NCBI RefSeq assembly: GCF_022229005.1
Contig: NZ_JAKKFD010000034.1
Span: forward strand, 124,001 to 188,000
Length of the DNA: 64,000 bases
Direction of reading: 5' to 3'
Source of the DNA: Micromonospora trifolii
GTDB lineage: Bacteria; Actinomycetota; Actinomycetes; Mycobacteriales; Micromonosporaceae
In this document: positions 24,570 through 32,546 of the stretch, in pieces
Layout of the letters: each line of letters begins with the position of its first letter
How positions within the stretch are numbered: the first letter of the stretch is position 1
Position numbers and translations under genes: made by a program
The notes under the pieces: model-generated
The model's input: only the letters and a program-made list of their open reading frames with translations
What the model was told of the DNA's origin: nothing
Databases searched by the model: none

Positions 24570-25241
24570 TCAGCCGACGGGGGTGGCCGGTGCGGCGCTA
24601 CCCGGCGGGGGTGCGGCGCTGTCCGGCGCGGTGCTCTCCGGCACGGCGAACAGCGGGATGAAGAACTGGGCCAACGGACCGATGGTCAGCGCGTACGCGA
24701 CGGTGCCCACGCCGACAGTGCCGCCGAGCAGCGCGCCCAGGGCCAGCACTGTGACCTCGATGACTGTGCGCACCAGCCGGACCGAGCGGCCGGGCCGGCG
24801 GGCCACGTACCCGGTCATCAGACCGTCGCGGGGGCCGGGCCCCAACCGGGCGCCGAGGTAGAGAGCGGTGGCGGCGCCGTTGGCGACGATCCCGGTGACC
24901 AGCATCGCGATCCGGACGCTGAGCGGGCCACCCGCGGGCAGCAGGGCCAGTGTGGCGTCCACGACCAGGCCGATCACCACGACGTTGCTGACGGTGCCGA
25001 GGCCGGGCCGCTGTCGCAGCGGGATCCAGAGCAGCAGGACCAGCGCCCCCACGCCGATGGTGACGGTGCCGAAGGAGAGCTTGGTCAGCTCGGAGAGCCC
25101 CTGGTGGAACACGTCCCACGGGTCGAGGCCCAGGTCAGAGCGGATCATCAGGGCCATGCTGACGCCGTAGACCGTGAGCCCGAGGTAGAGCTGGACCAAC
25201 CGTCGAACCGGCCGGTGCCGCAGATTGCCAAGCAGTGCCAT
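24570..25241 (-). CDS. YczE/YyaS/YitT-type membrane protein
   Basis: Polytopic membrane protein, 223 residues from ATG 25241, with about five to six hydrophobic segments. The start RLVQLYLGLTVYGVSMALMIRSDLGLDPWDVFHQG and the later LGPGPRDGLMTGY are characteristic of the YczE family. The role is unknown; members are often divergent from a MocR regulator, as here, and are presumed transporters under its control. The C-terminus is a Pro/Ala tail. Confidence 0.86.
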   Translation of the reverse strand: MALLGNLRHRPVRRLVQLYLGLTVYGVSMALMIRSDLGLDPWDVFHQGLSELTKLSFGTVTIGVGALVLLLWIPLRQRPGLGTVSNVVVIGLVVDATLALLPAGGPLSVRIAMLVTGIVANGAATALYLGARLGPGPRDGLMTGYVARRPGRSVRLVRTVIEVTVLALGALLGGTVGVGTVAYALTIGPLAQFFIPLFAVPESTAPDSAAPPPGSAAPATPVG

Positions 25242-25300
25242 GCATGCCACCCTAGGTGCCAATCCTCATCGAGGAAGAAGCCAATATCCGAGGAGTGGCT

Positions 25301-26755
25301 ATGACCGGGCAGGTGCGCGGCGTCCAATTGGCCCGTCTGCTCGGGCAGTGGCATGCCCTGCCGGGCCGCCGCCGCAGCCCCGACTACGCCGCGCTGGCCG
25401 GCTCGGTGCGCGGGCTGCTCGCCGACGGCCGACTGCCGCTGGGCGTCCGCCTCCCGGCGGAGCGGGAGCTGGCCGAGGCGCTGCGGATCAGCCGGACCAC
25501 TGTCACCGCCGCCTACCGGCAGCTGCGCGAGACCGGGCACCTGGCCAGCCGGCGGGGCGCCGGCAGCTGGACGATGCTGCCCGGCAACCACCGGGTGGCC
25601 AGCACCGGCCTGTGGACCCCGCTGGACGACCGGGAGATGCTCGACCTCGGCGTCGCCGCGCTGGCCGCACCGCCGCAACTCCTGTCGGCGGCGCGGGCCG
25701 CCACCGAGGACCTGCCCCGCTACCTGAGCGGGGCCGGTTACCACCCGACCGGCATCATCGAGCTGCGCGAGGCGGTGGCCGACGCGTACACCGCCCGGGG
25801 TCTGCCCACCTCGGCCGACCAGATCATGGTCACCAGCGGCACCCAGCACGCACTGGATCTGGTGCTGCGGCTCGCCCTGGCCCCGGGTGGCACCGTGCTG
25901 GTCGAGTCCCCGACCTACCCCAACGCCCTCGCCGCGCTGGCCGGCCGGCGGGCCCGGATCACCACCCACGGTCTGGCCGCCGACGGCGGCTGGGAGCCCG
26001 ACCTCCTGCTGGGCAGCCTCCGACAGACCCGGCCCATGCTGGCCTACCTGATTCCGGAGTTCCAGAACCCGACGGGGCACCTGATGCCCGCCTCGCTGCG
26101 CGAGCGCGTGGTGGCCGCCGCGCACGCGGTCGGCACCGACCTGATCATCGACGAGTCCTTCGTGGACCTGTCGATGGACGGCACCGAGGTGCCACCCCCG
26201 GTCGCCACCTACGACCGGCACAGCCGGGTGGTCAGCATCGGCGGGATGAGCAAGCCCTACTGGGGTGGCCTGCGGATCGGCTGGATACGCGCGTCCGCGC
26301 CGCAGGTGCAGCGGCTGGCCGCCGTGCGGGTCGGGGTCGACATGGCCAGCCCGGTGCTGGACCAACTGGTAGCTGTGCACCTGCTCGCCGACGCCGAGGC
26401 CATCGTCGCCGACCGCCGCGTCCAGTTGGCCGTCCAGCGGGACGCCCTGCTCGGCGCGCTGGCGCACCAACTGCCGGAGTGGCGGGTCTCAGTGCCACGG
26501 GGTGGCGTGACGCTCTGGGCCGAGTTGGACGGCCCGGTCTCGAGCGCGCTGGCCCGGGCCGCCGAGGAGGTCGGCGTACGGCTGGCCCCCGGCCCCCGGT
26601 TCGGTCTGGACGGCACCCTGGAGCGCTTCCTGCGGCTGCCCTTCACCCTGCCCGCGGCGGACCTCGTGGAGGCCGTCGGCCGGATCGCGGCGATCCGCTA
26701 CGACCTGGACCGCGCCGGCCGCCAGCGGTGGAGCGAGCCGGCTGTCATCGCCTGA
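25301..26755 (+). CDS. MocR-type GntR regulator with aminotransferase domain (YczR-like)
   Basis: Regulator with an N-terminal GntR winged helix (about 25-95: LPLGVRLPAERELAEALRISRTTVTAAYRQLRE) joined to a fold-type I aminotransferase domain. 484 residues. The PLP lysine K318 is in GGMSKPYWGGLRIGW and the Asp in DLIIDESFVDLS. Such proteins sense PLP or an amino-acid adduct. Divergent pairing with YczE marks the YczR subgroup. AGGAG lies 5 bases before the ATG. The 59-base gap shared with yczE carries two copies of GCCAAT about 24 bases apart, possibly half sites. Confidence 0.9.
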   Translation: MTGQVRGVQLARLLGQWHALPGRRRSPDYAALAGSVRGLLADGRLPLGVRLPAERELAEALRISRTTVTAAYRQLRETGHLASRRGAGSWTMLPGNHRVASTGLWTPLDDREMLDLGVAALAAPPQLLSAARAATEDLPRYLSGAGYHPTGIIELREAVADAYTARGLPTSADQIMVTSGTQHALDLVLRLALAPGGTVLVESPTYPNALAALAGRRARITTHGLAADGGWEPDLLLGSLRQTRPMLAYLIPEFQNPTGHLMPASLRERVVAAAHAVGTDLIIDESFVDLSMDGTEVPPPVATYDRHSRVVSIGGMSKPYWGGLRIGWIRASAPQVQRLAAVRVGVDMASPVLDQLVAVHLLADAEAIVADRRVQLAVQRDALLGALAHQLPEWRVSVPRGGVTLWAELDGPVSSALARAAEEVGVRLAPGPRFGLDGTLERFLRLPFTLPAADLVEAVGRIAAIRYDLDRAGRQRWSEPAVIA

Positions 26756-26774
26756 GCGCCCCCGCTGCCAGGAA

Positions 26775-26816
26775 CGCCGGTGGCCCCGCACCCGAGCGGG
26801 TGCGGGGCCACCGGCG
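26775..26816. terminator. Bidirectional terminator hairpin
   Basis: A perfect 20-base stem, with arms at 26775-26794 and 26797-26816, lies between the convergent mocR and acyl-CoA ligase genes, ending 6 bases before the ligase stop. It should stop transcription in both directions. Confidence 0.85.
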
Positions 26817-26821
26817 ACGCG

Positions 26822-28648
26822 TCAGAGCTCGGCGAGGGTGCCCGCGTACATCTTGTCGATCTCGGCGGCGAAGTTGCTCTCCACCCCACGCCGCTTGATC
26901 TTCAACGACGGGGTGATCTCACCGTCCTCGATCGTCAGGTCGCGCGGCAGGATGGCCACCTTCTTGATCGTCTCCCAGCGGTTGAGCTTGGCGTTGAGCT
27001 GGGCGACGTACTCCTCGACCATCGTCTGGGCCTCAGCCGACGCGACGATCTCGGTGTAGCTGCGCCCCTCGAGGGGACCGCCGGCGACCCAGCCCCGGAT
27101 CGCGTCCGGGTCGAGGGTGACAAGCATCGTGCAGAAGTTGCGGGCCTGACCGACGACGACCGCCTGCGAGGTGTACGGGCAGATGGCCTTGAACATGCCC
27201 TCGATGTGCGACGGCGCGATGTACTTGCCGCCCGAGGTCTTGACCAGGTCCTTCTTGCGGTCGGTGATGCGGAGGTAGCCCTGCTCGTCGAGGGTGCCGA
27301 TGTCACCGGTACGGAAGAAGCCGTCCTCGGTGAACGAGGCGGCGGTCTCCTCCGGCAGGTTGTGGTAACCGCGCATCACCGGCCGACCCCGCACCAGGAT
27401 CTCCCCGTCGGTGTCGATCTTGCACTCCAGGTCGCCCATCGCCCGGCCCACGGTGCCGATCCGCAGCCCGGCCGGGGGGTTGACGAAGTTGCCCGCGCTG
27501 GTCTCGGTCAGGCCGTAGCCCTCGGAGATCGGCAGGTTCGCGGCGGCGAAGAAGGTGGCGATCTCCGGGCTGAGCGGCGCGGCACCGGACACCAGCACCC
27601 GCATCCGGCCGCCCAGTCGGGCCTGGAGCTTGCTGAACACCAGCTTCTCGGCCAGCCCGTAGCGCAGCTTCAGCCCGGCCGGCACCGGCTTGCCGGCCTG
27701 CTCCAGGGTGACCTTCTCCTTGCCGACGCCGACGGCCCAGCCGAAGATCTTCGCCTTCGCACCGCCAGCGCCCTGCGCGGTGGTGACGGCCTTGTTGTAG
27801 ACCTTCTCGAACACCCGGGGAGCGCCGCACATCAGCGTCGGACGGATGACCGAGAGAAGGTCGACCAGCTTGTCCACCCGCCCGTCGACGTAGGTGGGCA
27901 GGCCGACGTGGATGGCGCCGCAGAGCAGGGTCTTGCCGAACGAGTGGGCCAGCGGCAGCCACAGGTACTGAAGGTCGTCGTCGCGCAGCAGCCCGACCTC
28001 CGCCTGCGCCACGGCCTCCCAGCACCAGCCGCCGTGCAACAGCTCGACGCCCTTGGGTTGGCCGGTGGTGCCGGAGGTGTAGATCAGGGTGGCCAGGTGG
28101 TCCGGACCGATGCCGGCCACCAGCATGTCGATCAGCTCCGGCTCGGCGGCCAGCGCCTGGGTGCCGCGCTCCTCCAGGTCGGCGAGCGTCAACTGCGCGA
28201 TCGGCGCGTTCGGATCGACGGCGCCGTCGAGGAGCACCACGTGGGTGAGCGCGGGCAGTGTCGCCCCGGCGATCTTCGCCGCCTGGGCCGGGTTCTCCGC
28301 GAACAGCACCTTCGACCCGGAGTCAGCGATGATGTACGTCGCGTCGGCCGGCTCGGTGGTCGGGTAGACGGTGGTGGTCGCGCCACCGGCGCACATGATG
28401 CCGAGGTCGGCGATCACCCATTCCAGCCGGGTGTTGGCGAGGATCGCGACCGGGTCCTCCTGGCCGACGCCCAGACCGTGCAGGCCGGCGGCGACCGCCT
28501 TGGCGCGCTGACCGACCTGCGCCCAGGTCAGCCAGACGGGCCCCGAGTCGTCGGGGTTCGGGGACGCGAACGCGAACCGGTCGGGGGTGGCCGCCACGCG
28601 CTTGAGGAACATGTCCGGGATGGAGCGGTACGGTACATCGAGAGCCAT
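26822..28648 (-). CDS. Long-chain fatty acid--CoA ligase (FadD15-like)
   Basis: AMP-forming ligase that activates fatty acids as acyl-CoA. 608 residues from ATG 28648. Motifs: LIYTSGTTGQPKGVEL (ATP loop), LVSGAAPLSPEIATFF, EGYGLTETSAGNFVNPP, GFFRTGDIGTLDEQGYLRITDRKKDLVKTSGGKYI and the C-terminal catalytic Lys in PSLKIKRRGVE. Length and the inserted GAGGAKAKIFGWAVGVGKEK fit the FadD15/eukaryote-like group. The frame is open further upstream without family pattern. A palindrome before the start may be an operator. Confidence 0.93.
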   Translation of the reverse strand: MALDVPYRSIPDMFLKRVAATPDRFAFASPNPDDSGPVWLTWAQVGQRAKAVAAGLHGLGVGQEDPVAILANTRLEWVIADLGIMCAGGATTTVYPTTEPADATYIIADSGSKVLFAENPAQAAKIAGATLPALTHVVLLDGAVDPNAPIAQLTLADLEERGTQALAAEPELIDMLVAGIGPDHLATLIYTSGTTGQPKGVELLHGGWCWEAVAQAEVGLLRDDDLQYLWLPLAHSFGKTLLCGAIHVGLPTYVDGRVDKLVDLLSVIRPTLMCGAPRVFEKVYNKAVTTAQGAGGAKAKIFGWAVGVGKEKVTLEQAGKPVPAGLKLRYGLAEKLVFSKLQARLGGRMRVLVSGAAPLSPEIATFFAAANLPISEGYGLTETSAGNFVNPPAGLRIGTVGRAMGDLECKIDTDGEILVRGRPVMRGYHNLPEETAASFTEDGFFRTGDIGTLDEQGYLRITDRKKDLVKTSGGKYIAPSHIEGMFKAICPYTSQAVVVGQARNFCTMLVTLDPDAIRGWVAGGPLEGRSYTEIVASAEAQTMVEEYVAQLNAKLNRWETIKKVAILPRDLTIEDGEITPSLKIKRRGVESNFAAEIDKMYAGTLAEL

Positions 28649-28676
28649 CGCTGTAGCCGCCTTCGGGGGTGGTGGC

Positions 28677-28690
28677 GTGACGGTCGTCAC
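28677..28690. promoter_or_regulatory. Palindrome upstream of acyl-CoA ligase
   Basis: GTGACG-GT-CGTCAC is a perfect 6-base inverted repeat with a 2-base centre, 29 bases before the ligase ATG. It is a plausible operator; the regulator is unknown and no fatty-acid TetR gene is adjacent. Confidence 0.4.
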
Positions 28691-28785
28691 GTCATGATGG
28701 TTACCGAAGAGTATTGCCTGTCGCCGTGCATCGGCTAGTGCTGGTGATCGTCCGGCCGGCCCATCCCACCAACCGGTACGGCCGA

Positions 28786-29733
28786 TCAGGCGTACCGGGC
28801 GGCCACCACTGACCAGTCGTAGGTGGCCCGGACCCAGTTGCGCCGGGCGGCCAGGGCGTCGCGGATCGCGTCGTCGCCGGCGGCGCGCAGCGCCTCCTCC
28901 GCGTCCACGTACGTCGCCAACCCCTGGTTGAACCGGTGTGCCGCACTCCGGAGCGCTGTCACCTCGTCCGCGTCGCTGTCCTGGGCGATCACAGTGACCA
29001 GGTTGTGCGCGTCCGGGTCGGCCTGGCTCTCCTTGCCGTAGGAGAAGAGGTCGTTGCACCAGCAGACCAGGTCCACCGCCAGCAGGTCCAGGGCGACCAG
29101 CCCCGGGTGGGCGCGCTGGGCTGGCCCGGAGGGCCGGGTCGACGCCAGGTCGGTCAGTGTGAGGCAGGGGTGCACGCCGCCGATGTGCCGGCGCAGCTGC
29201 ACGTACTCCGCCACCTCGGGTACGCGCCGACGTTCCCGGTTGCCCGCCTCCCAGAGCAGCGCCAACAGGTACTCGCGCATCTGGCTGACGAACCGCAGCA
29301 GCAGTCCGGCGTGATCGTGCAGCCGGGTCCGGCGGCAGAGGTCGTGCAACGCGTCGCCCAGTGGTCCGACGGCGGGCGGTACGACGTACGGGTCACCACA
29401 GCGGTCCAGCACGTCGAGCAGGGTGCTGATCGCCGGGCCCAGTCGGACCGGATCGGCGCCGAGGCCGTCCTCGTCGCAGGCGTCGTCCATCACGAAAAGC
29501 CAGCTGATCAGGTCGGTGAGCAGCCGCAGGCCCTCCACCGAGCCGTCCGGGCAGGCGCGGCCGGCCAGTCCGGCGGCGTCGGCCCGTTCCAGGCGGTGCA
29601 CTCGTTGGCTGGAATCGACCAGCCCGAACGTGCGCGCCCACTCGATGCTCTCGCCCGCCACCTGGTCAGTGGCCCCGTGGCGTCCCGTGGGAAACGGGGG
29701 TTCCCGCAGCGCCGAAATCGCGAAGTCCCGCAC
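28786..29733 (-). CDS. Class I terpene synthase
   Basis: Terpene cyclase that ionises a prenyl diphosphate with a trinuclear Mg cluster. 315 residues from GTG, usual for bacterial sesquiterpene cyclases. The Asp-rich motif is D83-D84-A-C-D87-E88, the sensor Arg is probably R182 (QLRRHIGG) and the NSE triad N227/S231/E235 is in NDLFSYGKE with K234. All metal ligands are intact. The product cannot be told from sequence. No prenyl transferase, P450 or methyltransferase is adjacent, so this is an orphan cyclase. Confidence 0.9.
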   Translation of the reverse strand: MRDFAISALREPPFPTGRHGATDQVAGESIEWARTFGLVDSSQRVHRLERADAAGLAGRACPDGSVEGLRLLTDLISWLFVMDDACDEDGLGADPVRLGPAISTLLDVLDRCGDPYVVPPAVGPLGDALHDLCRRTRLHDHAGLLLRFVSQMREYLLALLWEAGNRERRRVPEVAEYVQLRRHIGGVHPCLTLTDLASTRPSGPAQRAHPGLVALDLLAVDLVCWCNDLFSYGKESQADPDAHNLVTVIAQDSDADEVTALRSAAHRFNQGLATYVDAEEALRAAGDDAIRDALAARRNWVRATYDWSVVAARYA

Positions 29734-29812
29734 AGTGTGCCCCCACTCCGTGCCGCCCGGCGCGGAGCGGCGCGGTGAAGCGTACGGGAGGAGGTATCAG
29801 CGTGTTTCGCTG

Positions 29813-29832
29813 GGTGTGGGAAATTCCACACC
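29813..29832. promoter_or_regulatory. 20-base near-palindrome upstream of terpene synthase
   Basis: GGTGTGGGAAATTCCACACC has seven-base arms GGTGTGG/CCACACC and sits about 80 bases before the terpene synthase GTG, in the gap shared with the next minus-strand gene. It is likely an operator for the cyclase; the binding protein is unknown. Confidence 0.5.
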
Positions 29833-29860
29833 TATCCGGTGACCGTTTACGCACACATAG

Positions 29861-30490
29861 TCACATGCCGAGGTTGGCGGCCCGTAGCCGCCGAGCCGCC
29901 TCCGCCGAGCCGTTCAGTTGGACCCGGGCCACCCGTTGCCGGCCGGAGAAGAACAACACCAGCTCGGCCGGGGCGCCGACCAGGCGCAGTGGCTCACCAC
30001 CGCGACCGAGGGAGATCTCACCGTGACCGGGCGCCTGCACGTAGAGGTCCGCCGGAAAGCGACGCAGTGCCAGCCGGGCCATCGGGGCCGCCCGTTTCCA
30101 GAGGGCGCTCTGCAGGCCGGTGGACAGATCGCGCGGCTGCCACCCGGAGCCGGCCCGCCGGACGTCCTCGTGATGGATGAAGAACTCCATCGTGTTGGCC
30201 AACTCGTCGGTCAGCGGGTTGCTGACCGGGCTCCACAGCGGCGGTCGGCGCACCTGTGTCACCAGTTCGGGGTAGGGCCGTGCGGCGAGTCGCAGACGGA
30301 CCCGCTCGGCGTAGCCGCGCAGCGGCGGCAACACGATCCCACCCGCCGCGTCCGGACGGCGCTCCCGCAGCACCAGATGCGCGGCGAGGTCACGGGTCGC
30401 CCAGCCCTCGTTGATGGTCGGAGCGTCCGGCCCGAGGGCCAGTAGAAGATCGGCCAGCGCCTCGCGCTCGGCTCGGGCGTACCGCGGCAT
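29861..30490 (-). CDS. TIGR03085 family protein (maleylpyruvate isomerase/DinB-like fold)
   Basis: 209 residues from ATG 30490. It begins RYARAEREALADLLLALGPDAPTINEGWATRDLAAHLVLRERRPDA, the actinobacterial metal-binding DinB-like pattern, and has FFIHHEDVRRA with candidate metal His residues. The C-terminal half (VGAPAELVLFFSGRQRVARVQLNG) is the usual second domain. Members may be mycothiol-dependent enzymes; the reaction is unknown. Leaderless start is suggested by TACGAT 6 bases upstream. Confidence 0.85.
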   Translation of the reverse strand: MPRYARAEREALADLLLALGPDAPTINEGWATRDLAAHLVLRERRPDAAGGIVLPPLRGYAERVRLRLAARPYPELVTQVRRPPLWSPVSNPLTDELANTMEFFIHHEDVRRAGSGWQPRDLSTGLQSALWKRAAPMARLALRRFPADLYVQAPGHGEISLGRGGEPLRLVGAPAELVLFFSGRQRVARVQLNGSAEAARRLRAANLGM

Positions 30491-30496
30491 GGCCCG

Positions 30497-30502
30497 ATCG
30501 TA
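30497..30502 (-). promoter_or_regulatory. -10 box of the TIGR03085 gene
   Basis: TACGAT on the minus strand, then 6 bases, then the ATG at 30490. Confidence 0.5.
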
Positions 30503-30662
30503 GGCCCGGTGGCCCGTCGGCGCGCGACGGCGGACGCGGGTCGGCGCCTGCGGCACGCCGCCGTCCGGTACGTGATGGTCGACATATCCAGTCAGGGTCG
30601 GCGGCACTGGCCCCGACCGGTAAGGATGAGGGAGATAATTGCGGCTTACGGCGGGGGAGAGC

Positions 30663-32546
30663 GTGGCGAGCAAGACAAGTCGGGACGTTCTCAGTCGAGG
30701 GCTGGGAGTCCTGCGGCAGGCGATCCGTGAGCAACCGAGGATCTTCTCGGTGGCGGTCGTCGGCAGCGTGCTCTTCGGCGGGATGATCATTGTCAGCGCA
30801 CGGGTCGTCGGGTCGGTCATCGGCGAGGTGGCGCTCCCGGCCATCGAACGCGGCGAGGTGGGCGCCGGCACCCTGGCGCTGGCCGCGGCAGCGTTGTTCG
30901 GGATCAGCGTGCTGCGGGTGGCGGGCATCTTCGGCCGCCGGCTCGGCGCCGGCTACATGCAGTACCGCCTCCAGGCCTCCTACCGCCGCCGGGTGACCCG
31001 TCGGTACCTGGAGCTGCCGCTGTCCTGGCACCACCGCAACTCCACCGGCACCCTGCTGTCCAACGCCAACTCCGACGTGGAGGCGGCCTGGTACCCGATC
31101 GCGCCGCTGCCGTTCGCCGTCGGAACGTTGGTGATGCTGGTCGGCGCGATCGTGTCGCTCTTCGCCACCGACTGGGCGCTCGCCCTGGTCGGGCTCGCGG
31201 TCTTCCCCGCGCTGTTCGCGCTCAACGTCGTCTACTCCCGCCGGATGGCCCCCCGGCAGGCCCGGGCGCAGCGCCTTCGCGCCGAGGTCAGCGGGATCGC
31301 CCACGAGAGCTTCGACGGGGCCCTGGTGGTCAAGACGATGGGCCGCGAGGCCCAGGAGACCGCCCGGTTCGCGGGCCGCGCCGGTGAGCTGCGCGACTCG
31401 CTGATCGCTGTCGGCCGGCTGCGTGGCATCTTCGACCCGCTGCTGGAGACGCTGCCCAGCCTCGGCACCCTCGCCGTACTGGTGGTCGGGGCGTTTCGGC
31501 TGCGCCAGGGCGCGATCAGCGTGACCGAGCTGGTCAGCGTGGCCTTCCTCTTCACAGTGCTGGCGTTCCCGGTGCGGGCCATCGGTTGGGTGCTGGCCGA
31601 GCTGCCGCGCAGCGTCGCCGGCTGGGACCGGGTGCGCCGGGTGCTCGACGCCACCGGCGAGATGCCGTACGGGCAGCGGGTGCTCGACCCGGCCGGCGCC
31701 GGCCCGGCCACCCTCACCTTCAACGACGTGCACTACTCCTACCCGCCGGCCGAAGCGCACCCGCCCGGCGCGCAGGTCCTCGGCGAGGTCGGCTTCACCG
31801 TGCCGTCCGGTCGGACGGTGGCCCTCGTGGGGCCGACCGGCGCCGGCAAGTCCACCATCACCTCGCTGGCGGTGCGCCTCGTCGACCCGGACTCCGGCAC
31901 TGTGAGCCTGGACGGCGTGGACGTGCGCGAGCTGACCTCCGCGTCGTTGGCCGGCACCGTGGCCCTGGTCGCCCAGGTGCCCTTCATCTTCGACGACACG
32001 GTCCGCGCCAACATCGCCCTCGACCGGCCCGGTGTCGACGACGAGGTGGTCTGGGCGGCGCTGCGGTTGGCCGAGGCGGACGGTTTCGTCGCCGCGCTGC
32101 CCGACGGTCTGGACACCATGGTCGGCGAGCGGGGCACCTCGCTCTCCGGCGGTCAGCGTCAGCGGCTCACCCTGGCCCGCGCGCTGGCCGGTCGACCGCG
32201 CCTGCTGGTGCTCGACGACGCGACCAGCGCTGTCGATCCTCGAGTGGAGGCGGCCATCCTGGCGGGGCTGCGGTCGTCGACCACGGAGGCGGGAGTGCCG
32301 GCCGCGTCGATCCTGGTGGTGGCGTACCGCCGGGCCACCATCGCGCTCGCCGACGAGGTCATCTACGTGGAGCAGGGACGGGTGATCGCCCGGGGCACCC
32401 ACAGCGAGTTGTTGGCCACCGTGCCCGGCTATGTCGACCTGGTCACCGCCTACGAGCAGGCCGAGGTGGAGCGGGCGCAGGAAAGTTCGTACGGCGACGA
32501 CGTGGCGCCGCTGCCGTCGGGCCTGGAAATCGAGGTGGACCGGTGA
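30663..32546 (+). CDS. Heterodimeric ABC exporter, subunit with degenerate NBD
   Basis: Fused membrane and ATPase half-exporter (type IV fold), 627 residues from GTG 30663 after GGGGGAG. Six membrane spans lie in about 20-320; the NBD follows with Walker A GPTGAGKST and signature LSGGQRQRL. Its Walker B reads LLVLDDATSAVD with D519 in place of the catalytic Glu, and the H-loop His is Tyr555 (VVAYRRATI). That is the pattern of the degenerate half of heterodimeric exporters. The stop overlaps the partner gene (GTGA). Confidence 0.92.
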   Translation: MASKTSRDVLSRGLGVLRQAIREQPRIFSVAVVGSVLFGGMIIVSARVVGSVIGEVALPAIERGEVGAGTLALAAAALFGISVLRVAGIFGRRLGAGYMQYRLQASYRRRVTRRYLELPLSWHHRNSTGTLLSNANSDVEAAWYPIAPLPFAVGTLVMLVGAIVSLFATDWALALVGLAVFPALFALNVVYSRRMAPRQARAQRLRAEVSGIAHESFDGALVVKTMGREAQETARFAGRAGELRDSLIAVGRLRGIFDPLLETLPSLGTLAVLVVGAFRLRQGAISVTELVSVAFLFTVLAFPVRAIGWVLAELPRSVAGWDRVRRVLDATGEMPYGQRVLDPAGAGPATLTFNDVHYSYPPAEAHPPGAQVLGEVGFTVPSGRTVALVGPTGAGKSTITSLAVRLVDPDSGTVSLDGVDVRELTSASLAGTVALVAQVPFIFDDTVRANIALDRPGVDDEVVWAALRLAEADGFVAALPDGLDTMVGERGTSLSGGQRQRLTLARALAGRPRLLVLDDATSAVDPRVEAAILAGLRSSTTEAGVPAASILVVAYRRATIALADEVIYVEQGRVIARGTHSELLATVPGYVDLVTAYEQAEVERAQESSYGDDVAPLPSGLEIEVDR

